Part shown: piece by piece, positions 15,322 through 22,507 of the stretch
Layout: every line of letters starts with the position of its first letter
Numbering within the stretch: the stretch's first letter is position 1
From: Ktedonobacterales bacterium
GTDB lineage: Bacteria > Chloroflexota > Ktedonobacteria > Ktedonobacterales > JADMIN01
Assembly: GCA_025450405.1 (NCBI GenBank)
Contig: JANWHL010000087.1
Coordinates: forward strand, 1-34,847
Length of the DNA stretch: 34,847 nt
Direction: 5' to 3'
The notes under the pieces: model-generated
What the model was told of the DNA's origin: nothing
Databases searched by the model: none
What the model saw: the letters and a program-made list of their open reading frames with translations, nothing else
Position numbers and translations under genes: made by a program

Positions 15322-16500
15322 ATGGCGAGCCTTGACCGCGCGGTGATCGTCGTGCTCGACGGGGTGGGTGTGGGCAACGCCCCCGACGCCGACGTCTATG
15401 GCGACGAGGGCGCCAGCAGCATCGAGCACTGCGCGGCGGCCATCGGCGGCCTGGCTCTGCCAACCCTGGGCAGCATGGGACTGGGGAACATCACGCCGGT
15501 CCTGGGCACGCCGCCGGCCGCGCATCCCATCGGCGGCTACGGGCGCATGGCCGAGGCCGCCGCCGGCAAAGACAGCACGACGGGCCACTGGGAGATGGCC
15601 GGTGTCGTCCTCGAGCGGCCGCTGCCCACCTATCCCCACGGCTTCCCGGCGGAGCTGGTCGCGCGCTTCGAGGCGGCCATCGGGCGAGGCACACTCGGGA
15701 ACAAAGCCGCCTCGGGCACCGAGATCATCGCCGAGCTGGGCGCGGAGCACATGCGAACGGGGAAACCGATCCTCTACACCTCGGCGGATAGCGTCTTCCA
15801 GCTCGCGGCCCACGAGGGCATCATCCCGCTTCAAGACCTCTATCACCTGTGCGAGGTGGCGCGCGGCCTGCTCACGGGGGAGAACGCGGTCGGTCGTGTC
15901 ATCGCGCGGCCGTTCGAGGGCGAGCCAGGCCACTTCGTGCGGACACCGCGGCGCCGCGACTTCTCGCTGGAGCCGACCGGCACGACGCTGCTGGACGTGC
16001 TGAAAGCGGCGGGCTACGACGTGATCGGCGTCGGCAAGATCGAGGATCTCTTCGCCGAGCGCGGCCTGACGGCGACCCAGCACCCCGGCACCAATGTGGA
16101 GGGATGCGCCGCGACCGTGCGTGTGCTCGCGCGGCCGTTCCACGGCCTGCTCTTTGTCAATCTGGTGGAAAACGACCAGCTCTGGGGCCACCGGCGCGAC
16201 CCGGAGGGCTATGGTCGCGCCCTCGCCGACATTGACGCCTGGCTGCCGGAGGTCCTCGGCCTGCTCGGCCCGCGCGACGCGCTCTTCATCACCGGGGACC
16301 ATGGCGTGGACCCCACCTATCGCGGGACGGACCACACGCGCGAGTGCGTCCCACTGCTCTGCGCTGGCCCGGCCGTGCGGCCCGATGTCGCGCTGGGCAC
16401 GCGGGCGACCTTCGCCGACCTGGGGCAGACACTCGCCGCCGCGTTCGAGGTCGCGCCACTGGCGCACGGCACCAGCTTCGCGCGCGAGATCGGGCTCTGA
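15322..16500 (+). CDS. deoB: Phosphopentomutase DeoB
   Basis: A 392-aa enzyme of the alkaline phosphatase superfamily that interconverts (deoxy)ribose 1-phosphate and 5-phosphate. Metal-site motifs: VVLDGVGVGNAPDA (Asp 13), KDSTTGHWEMAG (83-94, holding the phospho-accepting Thr), ENDQLWGHRRD (the D-x4-H pair), ITGDHGVDPT and TDHTRECVPLL. The length is normal. ATG 15322 has GAGG 8 nt upstream; ATG 15316 and GTG 15313 are too close to it. Downstream of PPi-type phosphofructokinase, it would pass nucleoside ribose to the pentose pathway. The partner phosphorylase could be the 4388-6274 product (inference). Confidence 0.95.
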   Translation: MASLDRAVIVVLDGVGVGNAPDADVYGDEGASSIEHCAAAIGGLALPTLGSMGLGNITPVLGTPPAAHPIGGYGRMAEAAAGKDSTTGHWEMAGVVLERPLPTYPHGFPAELVARFEAAIGRGTLGNKAASGTEIIAELGAEHMRTGKPILYTSADSVFQLAAHEGIIPLQDLYHLCEVARGLLTGENAVGRVIARPFEGEPGHFVRTPRRRDFSLEPTGTTLLDVLKAAGYDVIGVGKIEDLFAERGLTATQHPGTNVEGCAATVRVLARPFHGLLFVNLVENDQLWGHRRDPEGYGRALADIDAWLPEVLGLLGPRDALFITGDHGVDPTYRGTDHTRECVPLLCAGPAVRPDVALGTRATFADLGQTLAAAFEVAPLAHGTSFAREIGL

Positions 16501-16721
16501 GCGCCGCTGGCGATTCAGTTGCCCCGGTGCGGCATGGCGGTCGTGCGGGGATGGTCTTGAGGGATCGTGTCGCCGCCGCGGCTTTGTGGTACACCTATGA
16601 GGCGCGGCCATGGGCTGGGCGAACGCGTCAGTAAATCGGTCGCGGCCCAGATCGGTCAGTCGCGCTGACGCGCGGGCGGCCAGTGACCGGCGGGGGACGC
16701 CCGCGGCGCCACACGGCGCTC

Positions 16722-16730
16722 TGGTATGCT
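16722..16730 (+). promoter_or_regulatory. Extended -10 (TGGTATGCT) upstream of the hexose phosphomutase gene
   Basis: TGG followed by TATGCT, 53 bp before ATG 16784; the context CTGGTATGCT resembles the phosphofructokinase promoter CTGGTATAAT. AGGAGG for the gene is at 16767-16772. Confidence 0.45.
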
Positions 16731-16783
16731 CCATGCCCCAACGTGGGCACGTCACCTGGCCGAGAGAGGAGGCCTTCGCACCT

Positions 16784-18151
16784 ATGGCAAGCGCTCCGGC
16801 GGTGAATCCGTCGATCTTTGGTGCCTATGACATTCGCGGCATCTATCCGACCACCCTCACCGATGAGACCGCCTATCGCATCGGGCGAGGGATCGTGAGC
16901 TTCCTCAAGGTGCCGCGCGTGGCGGTGGGTCGCGACATGCGTGTCTCGTCCGACACGCTGGCCGCGCACCTGATGCGCGGCATCACCGATCAGGGCGCCG
17001 AGGCCGTTGATCTGGGGCTGACGACCACGGACGAGCTCTACTTCGCCGTCGGCAAGTTCGGCTATCCCGCGGGCGTGATGACCACCGCCTCGCACAATCC
17101 CGCCGACTACAACGGCTTCAAGATCTGCCGCGAGGATGCCATTCCGCTGAGTGCCGACACCGGCGTGGACCAGATCCGCGACCTGGCGGTCGCTGGAACG
17201 TTCGAACAGCCGGCGCATCCTGGCGCGGTCGTCAAGCGCGATGTGACGGCGGAATACGTGCGCCACGCGCTGAGCTTTGTGGACGTCGCCAACATCAAGC
17301 CGCTCACCATCGCGGTGGACGCCGGCAACGGCATGGCCGGGATGATCATGCCGCTGGTGTTCGAGCATCTGCCGGGCACGCTCATCCCCCTGTACTTCGA
17401 GCTAGACGGCACTTTTCCCAACCACCCCGCAAGCCCCATCGAGCCCAAGAACACCGAGGTGTTGCGCCGGACGGTCGTGGAGCGGCATTGCGACATGGGT
17501 GTGGCGTTCGATGGCGACGCCGACCGGATGTTCTTGATCGACGAGAAGGGTGATCTGATCGGCGGCGACATGACCACGGCGCTGGTCGCGCAGAGTTTGC
17601 TGAAGAAGTACCCCGGCTCGACGATCCTCTACAACCTGATTTGCTCGCGCAGCGTACCTGAAGTGATTGAGCGCAACGGCGGCCGCGCGATCCGCACACG
17701 GGTGGGCCATTCGCTCATCAAGCCGCTGATGCGCGAGGAGCACGCCATCTTCGGCGGCGAGCACTCGGGCCACTTCTATTTCCGCGACAACTGGTACGCC
17801 GACTCTGGCCTCATCGCCTTCCTGGTGGTGCTGGAGCTGGTGAGCCAGAGTGGCCAGACGGTCTCGGCGCTGCTGGCGCCCATTGACACGCGTTTCCGCA
17901 GTGGCGAGGTGAATAGCGAGGTGCGCGACCAGGCGGCGAAGATGCGCGAGGTGGAAGAGCACTACGCCGCCCAGGGGGCGCAAATCGACCACCTCGACGG
18001 CGTGACGGTCTCGTTCCCCACCTGGTGGGCGAATGTCCGACCGTCCAACACGGAGCCGCTGTTGCGCCTGAACGTCGAGGGCGACACGCGCGCGGAGATG
18101 GAGCGGCAACGAGATGAAATCCTGGCGATCATCCGCGGCACGCCCTCGTGA
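16784..18151 (+). CDS. Phosphomannomutase/phosphoglucomutase
   Basis: A 455-aa alpha-D-phosphohexomutase with all four domains. The start IFGAYDIRGIYP is typical. The phosphoserine loop is TTASHNPADYNG (Ser 103). The Mg loop is FDGDADRM (Asp 243, 245, 247). The sugar loop is GGEHSGHFYF (324-333). The phosphate loop is RPSNTEPLLRLNVE (Arg 419). GEHSGH plus the AYDIRG start is usual for bacterial PMM/PGM enzymes that accept mannose and glucose phosphates, so the symbol manB or pgm cannot be decided. ATG 16784 lies 11 nt after AGGAGG. A GH130 phosphorylase making mannose 1-phosphate would feed it directly. Confidence 0.93.
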   Translation: MASAPAVNPSIFGAYDIRGIYPTTLTDETAYRIGRGIVSFLKVPRVAVGRDMRVSSDTLAAHLMRGITDQGAEAVDLGLTTTDELYFAVGKFGYPAGVMTTASHNPADYNGFKICREDAIPLSADTGVDQIRDLAVAGTFEQPAHPGAVVKRDVTAEYVRHALSFVDVANIKPLTIAVDAGNGMAGMIMPLVFEHLPGTLIPLYFELDGTFPNHPASPIEPKNTEVLRRTVVERHCDMGVAFDGDADRMFLIDEKGDLIGGDMTTALVAQSLLKKYPGSTILYNLICSRSVPEVIERNGGRAIRTRVGHSLIKPLMREEHAIFGGEHSGHFYFRDNWYADSGLIAFLVVLELVSQSGQTVSALLAPIDTRFRSGEVNSEVRDQAAKMREVEEHYAAQGAQIDHLDGVTVSFPTWWANVRPSNTEPLLRLNVEGDTRAEMERQRDEILAIIRGTPS

Positions 18152-18212
18152 CCGCCGCGGCGCGTGAGCCGCATGGTAAGCGCGGCATGCGCGGAGGTGC
18201 CCACGTCTGAGA

Positions 18213-18240
18213 TCGACTTCGAGTCTGAACAGTGTTTAGT
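18213..18240 (+). promoter_or_regulatory. Weak candidate promoter of pspA
   Basis: TCGACT (18213-18218), a 16-bp spacer and TTTAGT (18235-18240), each four of six to consensus, ending 29 bp before GTG 18270. No sigma-54 GG...GC signature is seen, unlike enterobacterial psp. Confidence 0.3.
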
Positions 18241-18269
18241 GGCCGCGTGGCTGAAAGGAGAGACGGGCA

Positions 18270-19034
18270 GTGGGTGTTCTGTCCCGGTTCTCGAACTACA
18301 TCAAGACCGTCATGAGCTCGTTCCTCGACAAGGCCGAGGATCCTGGCCAGACGCTGGACTACTCGTACCAGAAGCAGCTGGAGCAGCTGCAGAACCTGCG
18401 ACGCAGTATCGCCGACGTGGTGACCAACGAGAAGCGCCTGGAGCTGCAAGAGGCGCAGATCAACCAGCAGATGGCCAAGCTGGATTCGCAGGCGCGCCAG
18501 GCGCTCGCGGCCAACCGCGAGGACCTGGCCCGGATGGCGCTGGAGCGCAAGCAGGGTCTGCAGACCCAGGTGGCCACCTTCGATCAGCAGATCGAGCAGC
18601 TCAAGGCGCAACAGCAGCACTTTGTCGAGATGGAGCAGCGTCTCTCCACGCGGGTAGAGTCGTTCCGCACGCAGAAGGAGATGGTGAAGGCGCAGTATGG
18701 CGCCGCGCAGGCGCAGGTGAAGATCCAGGAGGCGGCGACGGGCATCTCGGAGGAGATGACCGACGTCAACCTGGCCGTGCAGCGCGCGCAAGACAAGGTG
18801 CTGCAGATGCAGGCCCGTGCCAGCGCGATGGATCAGTTGATGGACTCGGGCACGCTGCCAGAGATTGGTCCGGGCGCGCAGGATCCGCTGGATCGCCAGC
18901 TCGCCGCCATCTCGAATCAGGGTGACGTGGACCGCCAGCTCGCGGATCTGAAGTCGCAGATGCAACTGCCCGGCGGGCAAGCCGCGCCGGCGCAGCTGCC
19001 GCCGGGGACGCCTGGCCCGGCCAGCGACGCTTAG
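18270..19034 (+). CDS. pspA: PspA/IM30-family membrane-stress protein
   Basis: A 254-aa, almost wholly helical coiled-coil protein of the ESCRT-III-related PspA/Vipp1 family. It opens with an amphipathic segment (VLSRFSNYIKTVMSSFLDKAEDP), followed by LDYSYQKQLEQLQNLRRSIA and long heptad helices rich in Gln, Glu, Lys and Ala. The end is a Pro/Ala/Gln tail after GDVDRQLADLKSQM. It binds stressed inner membrane from the cytosol. GTG 18270 has AAAGGAG 9 nt upstream. The partner gene pspAA follows after 170 bp, and pspAB and htpX lie beyond it on the other strand. Family assignment is firm. Confidence 0.94.
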   Translation: MGVLSRFSNYIKTVMSSFLDKAEDPGQTLDYSYQKQLEQLQNLRRSIADVVTNEKRLELQEAQINQQMAKLDSQARQALAANREDLARMALERKQGLQTQVATFDQQIEQLKAQQQHFVEMEQRLSTRVESFRTQKEMVKAQYGAAQAQVKIQEAATGISEEMTDVNLAVQRAQDKVLQMQARASAMDQLMDSGTLPEIGPGAQDPLDRQLAAISNQGDVDRQLADLKSQMQLPGGQAAPAQLPPGTPGPASDA

Positions 19035-19204
19035 CCGGACGTCTAGTCGCCAGTTGAGCGGCATGATAGAATGGCGCGGCGAGGACCATACGCGGAACGC
19101 CCACGGTCCTCGCGGGGCGGCCAGCGGGCGTCCCGGTGATCACCTGGGCGCCCGGCGCACTGGCGTGGTCCCGTGGACGGACCCCAGCGCGGACAGGAGG
19201 GCAC

Positions 19205-19492
19205 ATGATCGCTCGCATCATGACCGAGAACCAGTACCGCATTGACGAGGCGCACACCGGCGAGATTGACCGGCTGGACGACGAGATGGTGGCCGCGATG
19301 GATGGCGATGACGCGGGGCGGTTCGCCGCCGCGCTCACGGACCTGATCGCGCATGTGCGCCAGTATGGTCAGGTAGTCCCCAACGAGGAGCTGGTCCCCT
19401 CCGACGTGATGATCCCGGCGCCCGACATGTCGCTGGCCGAGGCGCACGCTCTTCCGCACCAAGCGCCCGTGGCCGAGGGTGGGGCGGGCTGA
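19205..19492 (+). CDS. pspAA: PspA-associated protein PspAA
   Basis: 95 residues beginning MIARIMTENQYRIDEAH, then IDRLDDEMVAAMDGDDAGRF and a conserved ELVPSDVMIPAPDMSLAEA. This pattern (an N-terminal strand MIxRIM.E.QY, an acidic helix, and LVPSDxxxP near the end) is the PspAA domain found next to pspA in actinobacteria, Chloroflexota and archaea. It is believed to assist PspA; its biochemistry is not settled. AGGAGG (19195-19200) precedes ATG 19205 by 4 nt. The 170-bp gap after pspA holds a TAGAAT (19067-19072), so it may also have its own promoter. Confidence 0.85.
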   Translation: MIARIMTENQYRIDEAHTGEIDRLDDEMVAAMDGDDAGRFAAALTDLIAHVRQYGQVVPNEELVPSDVMIPAPDMSLAEAHALPHQAPVAEGGAG

Positions 19493-19532
19493 GACCAGCC
19501 CGAGTGCGAAGCCAGAGCGAATCGTTTCCTCA

Positions 19533-19562
19533 CCGCGCCAGGCGGACGACCGCCTGGCGCGG
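19533..19562. terminator. Perfect 13-bp-stem hairpin between pspAA and pspAB
   Basis: CCGCGCCAGGCGG (19533-19545), loop ACGA, then CCGCCTGGCGCGG (19550-19562), with no mismatch. It is located centrally between two convergent stops, so it is likely a bidirectional terminator although no U-run follows. Confidence 0.75.
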
Positions 19563-19593
19563 CCACGCGTGCTCGGGCACGCCAAGGACCGAA

Positions 19594-20202
19594 CTACGCG
19601 CCCGTCTCCAGAGGCAGGTCCCAGACGGGATACCAGCGCTCCAACTCCTGTTCCATTGGCAACTCCTTGCCCATGGCGGCCGCCAGACGCATCTCCTCAG
19701 GATTGTCGCGCGTGCGGGTGCGGTCGTGGCTATTGGGGCGCGGCACAAACGGATAGAAGAGGCCGCGCTTGTAGTTGTACATCCAGTAGATGGGGCGATG
19801 CTGGTCGTCGTCGAAGCGGAAGATGGCGAAGAGGAGCTGCGACCCGTAGCCGCGCTCCATGAGGGTCTGGCTGGCCATGTGGATGGTCGTCACCAGTGCC
19901 TGGAAGTCCTTGGCGCCAAAGACCAGCCAGCGGTAGCCGTAGGAGTCCTCGAAAGGGCGGACGGTGAGGTCGTCGTCGCGCGAGGCGATCTGGAGCAACT
20001 GCTCGAGGTCGCTCTGGATCGAGGCGAACGGGCCGGAGGCCACGCCCTTGAAGCAGAGGGCCGCCGTCCCCGCCGCCGTCAGGTGCTGGTCGGTCTCCAG
20101 CGTCAACTGCGCGGTGGACATGGCGAAGAGGCGCTCTGGGCCGGCCTCGACCGGTTTCTGGCGCCCGAAGAGGGTGTCTTTCAGGCCGTCGAAGAGTCCC
20201 AT
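19594..20202 (-). CDS. pspAB: PspA-associated protein PspAB
   Basis: 202 residues. The start MGLFDGLKDTLFGRQKPVEA is an amphipathic opening typical of the family. It continues with LTLETDQHLTAAGTAALCFK, DSYGYRWLVFGAKDFQALVT and NYKRGLFYPFVPR, and ends MEQELERWYPVWDLPLE. This matches the PspAB family, usually encoded beside htpX in high-GC Gram-positives. ATG 20202 is chosen because AAGGAG (20212-20217) lies 9 nt upstream; the longer frame from 20244 has no such site. It is on the same strand as htpX, 198 bp downstream of it, with repeats between. The role in envelope stress is inferred from gene association. Confidence 0.85.
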   Translation of the reverse strand: MGLFDGLKDTLFGRQKPVEAGPERLFAMSTAQLTLETDQHLTAAGTAALCFKGVASGPFASIQSDLEQLLQIASRDDDLTVRPFEDSYGYRWLVFGAKDFQALVTTIHMASQTLMERGYGSQLLFAIFRFDDDQHRPIYWMYNYKRGLFYPFVPRPNSHDRTRTRDNPEEMRLAAAMGKELPMEQELERWYPVWDLPLETGA

Positions 20203-20226
20203 GGCGCTCGCTCCTTGCAGAGGATT

Positions 20227-20264
20227 GAACCACAGAGAACACAAAGTACAAAGAGTTCAGAGAG
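20227..20264. repeat. ACCACAGAG-type interspersed repeat, copy 1
   Basis: GAACCACAGAGAACACAAAG followed by TACAAAGAGTTCAGAGAGGG. It is similar to sequences at 21737-21763 and 21581-21616, giving a consensus like GAACCACAGAGGACGCAGAG. All are noncoding and A-rich compared with the surroundings. Confidence 0.55.
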
Positions 20265-20329
20265 GGGAGCAGAGAGCGGGACGAAGCATAGTCGAGCGGC
20301 GAGCGGAGATCCCGGGCAACCGTTTGCGT

Positions 20330-20370
20330 CCTCACCCCCCCGTCCCCTCGCCCCGCGGGGCGAGGGGGCC
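20330..20370. repeat. Palindromic CCTCACCCCC repeat (PU), copy 1
   Basis: CCTCACCCCCCCGT leads into a perfect 24-bp palindrome at 20344-20367 (left half CCCCTCGCCCCG). It lies just beyond the htpX stop and upstream of pspAB. See copies at 21512, 21646, 21820 and 28282. Confidence 0.8.
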
Positions 20371-20400
20371 AGACTGGGCCGACCGCATGCACGGGCTGGG

Positions 20401-21336
20401 TTAGGCTGGGTGCGCCGACTCCATCTGGCGCTGCATCTCGTTGAGCTGGGCCAGTCGGGTCTCCAGCGCGGGGTGGGTGGAGAAGATCGACTGGAGCGAG
20501 TCGCCGCGGAGGGCGGGGACGATGAAGAGGGCGTTCACGGTCTCGGCCTGGCGGAAGTCGCGCTGCGGGATGGCGGCGCCCTGGATCAGGCCGCTGATCT
20601 TTTGCAGGGCCGAGGCCAGCTGCTCGGGCGCGCCGGTGATCAGCGCCGAGCCGCGGTCGGCCAGCAGCTCGCGATAGCGCGAGAGCGCGCGGATCAGGAT
20701 GAAGCTGAGGACGTAGGTGACGACGGACGCCAGCAGGACGAGCAGCAGATTGCCCTCGTCATCGCGGCGCCGGCCGTAGCCCCCGCCATAGCCGCCGCCG
20801 AAGAAGAAGAAGCTCTGCATGATCATGGAGGCGACCATGGAGAAGAAGGTGGCGACCGTCATCACCAACATGTCGCGGTTGATGATGTGGGTCATCTCGT
20901 GAGCGAGGACGGATTCGAGCTCGGCGGGACTCAGGCGGTCATAGAGCGAGCGCGTGACGGCGATGACCGCGTGGTTCTTGCTCCGGCCGGTGGCAAAGGC
21001 GTTCGGGACGCTGGAGTTGATCATGGCGATGCGCGGCATCGGCATGTTGGTCTGTGCGGCCAGCCGGCCCACGATGTCGTGGAGATCAGAGAACTGGGTG
21101 GGGTCGAGCATTTTGGCGCCCATCGAGCTGAGGGCGATCTTGTCGGCGAAGAAGAACTGGATCCCGGCCAGGACGGCGGCGATGACGCCGAGCGCGATCC
21201 AGGAAAAGCCCAGGAAGTAGCGCAGGGCAAAGGCGAAGACGACATAGATGGCGCCCAGCAGGAAGATCGTGAGCGTCATGCGCGCCGCCAACCCCATGTC
21301 GGGCTTGTACCACTGCGGTCGGCGATGGGTCAGCAT
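20401..21336 (-). CDS. htpX: Membrane zinc metalloprotease HtpX (M48)
   Basis: A 311-aa M48 peptidase. Two N-terminal membrane helices (TLTIFLLGAIYVVFAFALRY and WIALGVIAAVLAGIQFFFA) precede the cytosolic active site VLAHEMTHIINRD (HExxH 146-150). Two more helices, IFSM-type and LLLVLLASVVTYVLSFILI, follow, and the third zinc ligand is Glu 223 in SRYRELLADRGSA. A glycine-rich loop (FFGGGYGGGYGRRR) lies between helices 3 and 4. HtpX degrades damaged membrane proteins. AAGGAG precedes ATG 21336 and a TACAAT -10 lies at 21457-21462. The next gene on the strand is pspAB. Confidence 0.95.
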   Translation of the reverse strand: MLTHRRPQWYKPDMGLAARMTLTIFLLGAIYVVFAFALRYFLGFSWIALGVIAAVLAGIQFFFADKIALSSMGAKMLDPTQFSDLHDIVGRLAAQTNMPMPRIAMINSSVPNAFATGRSKNHAVIAVTRSLYDRLSPAELESVLAHEMTHIINRDMLVMTVATFFSMVASMIMQSFFFFGGGYGGGYGRRRDDEGNLLLVLLASVVTYVLSFILIRALSRYRELLADRGSALITGAPEQLASALQKISGLIQGAAIPQRDFRQAETVNALFIVPALRGDSLQSIFSTHPALETRLAQLNEMQRQMESAHPA

Positions 21337-21456
21337 CGAGAAGGCTCCTTGCCGCGGGAACTCGCGGCCCCAGTTCGGCGTGGGGTGGTCTCCGAGCGGG
21401 CCGGGCCACCGGGCGCCGGCACCATTCGCTCACTTGATCTACGTCTCACTACTCAA

Positions 21457-21462
21457 ATTGTA
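21457..21462 (-). promoter_or_regulatory. TACAAT -10 box for htpX
   Basis: Minus-strand TACAAT in the context TTGCTACAATTTG, in an AT-rich island 120 bp before ATG 21336. No clear -35 at 16-18 bp. Confidence 0.45.
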
Positions 21463-21511
21463 GCAAGGACGTGTCCAGGTGACGCAGTACGTAATATGGG
21501 AAGCGCGGAAA

Positions 21512-21576
21512 CCTCACCCCCAGCCCCCACTGGGGGACCTCAGCTCCTCTCCCGCGAGGCGAGGGAGGCCGGAGGA
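21512..21576. repeat. Palindromic CCTCACCCCC repeat, copy 2 (degenerate)
   Basis: CCTCACCCCCAGC, an inserted hairpin CCCCCACTGGGGG, then an imperfect palindrome CTCCTCTCCCGCGAGG and the family right end GGCCGGAGG. Confidence 0.65.
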
Positions 21577-21580
21577 GATC

Positions 21581-21616
21581 ACCGTGAGGACGCAGAGGAC
21601 ATGAAGGAGGGAGACG
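21581..21616. repeat. ACCACAGAG-type interspersed repeat, copy 2 (diverged)
   Basis: ACCGTGAGGACGCAGAGGAC followed by ATGAAGGAGGGAGACG. It shares the GGACGCAGAGG core with copy 3. Confidence 0.4.
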
Positions 21617-21645
21617 GAGAGGTCCTCATCCTCAGGGTGTTGGGG

Positions 21646-21693
21646 TCCTCTCCCCCCAGCCCCTCCCCGTTGCGACGGGGAGGGGAGTCCGGC
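21646..21693. repeat. Palindromic CCTCACCCCC repeat, copy 3
   Basis: TCCTCTCCCCCCAGC, then stem CCCCTCCCCGT (21660-21670), loop TGCG, and the perfect complement 21675-21685, followed by AGTCCGG. Confidence 0.75.
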
Positions 21694-21736
21694 CCGCGAC
21701 GCGAGCGGCCAAGGGCGAGCAGCGAGGACGGAGGAA

Positions 21737-21763
21737 CGAACCACAGTGGACGCAGAGGGAGGG
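21737..21763. repeat. ACCACAGAG-type interspersed repeat, copy 3
   Basis: CGAACCACAGTGGACGCAGA followed by GGGAGGG. Close to the element at 20227. Confidence 0.5.
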
Positions 21764-21819
21764 AAAGGGCAGGGAGAAGGGGCAGGGGAAAGGGACCGCC
21801 GAGGTCGCGGAGGGAAGTA

Positions 21820-21866
21820 CCTCACCCCCAGCCCATCTCCATTTCGATGGAGAGGGGAGCCGGAGG
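21820..21866. repeat. Palindromic CCTCACCCCC repeat, copy 4
   Basis: CCTCACCCCCAGC, then stem CCCATCTCCAT (21832-21842), loop TTCG, right arm ATGGAGAGGGG (21847-21857; one mismatch), and right end AGCCGGAGG. Confidence 0.75.
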
Positions 21867-22465
21867 GGGCCGCCGCGGGGAGCGGGGGGGCGCGGGGAGC
21901 GGGGTCGCGGGTGGATGGATCAGGGCTGGATTGGCATGCCGCGGTGACGATGCGGGCCGCGGGCCGAGATCGCAGACGCGGTCGGGCGCGCAACGGCGAT
22001 GAGCCAGTTTGGGGTGCGCATGGTGCTTCTCTCGATAATAGCCCAGTCGCTGAAGCTCGCCGCGTGCGGCGGTCCATCGCATTGTCGGGCCCAGCGCTGA
22101 CGGAGCGCCGTCCTCTCGCTTCCCTCGATTCTGGGGGCGGAGCATGATGTGCGGCCTTGGCGACGTGGACCGCAGGGTCGCGGGCGCGGCGGCGAGGGAC
22201 AACGATTCGCGGGCGACGAGCCCGATGCGGGCGACTCCTCGAACCACAAGTATGGAGTGACGAGTTGGGCGCCGCCAGAGGTGGGGTGACGTGTGAGGAT
22301 AGTCATGGCAGTTGTTGGCGTGGCGCGACGGACGGAGGGTAGATGACGAGGAAGTCTCCAGAGGCGCTGTGGCTGGGATAGAGCGGGCGTGAGCGGGACG
22401 CGGCGGATAGTGGCCCGGTGGGATGGCGATTCGCGTGAGGTGCCACATGTTCGGGGTCGGCGGCG

Positions 22466-22471
22466 TATAAT
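22466..22471 (+). promoter_or_regulatory. TATAAT -10 box of the radical SAM gene
   Basis: A perfect TATAAT in GGCGTATAATGGGG, 37 bp before ATG 22508, so the transcript leader would be about 30 nt. Confidence 0.55.
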
Positions 22472-22507
22472 GGGGACGCCCGCACCGAGGAATTGGTGCA
22501 CCGGGGG

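Larger units (their letters stand above)
21337..22507. other. 1.17-kb gene-poor region full of interspersed repeats
   Basis: I see no reading frame here with convincing protein character on either strand. The left part (21512-21866) holds three palindromic CCTCACCCCC elements and two ACCACAGAG-type elements, separated by purine-rich stretches such as GGGAGAAGGGGCAGGGGAAA. The right part (21900-22440) has no repeat I can name and no RNA motif I recognise. It ends with a TATAAT box for the radical SAM gene. Confidence 0.6.

Noticed and set aside
19504..22002. Very long plus-strand open frame (over 800 codons) opposite pspAB and htpX
   Set aside because: It is antisense to two well-recognised proteins and its translation is low-complexity Arg/Glu/Gly; an effect of high GC. 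The same applies to long frames opposite the TPR, YyaL-like, WD40 and phosphopentomutase genes.
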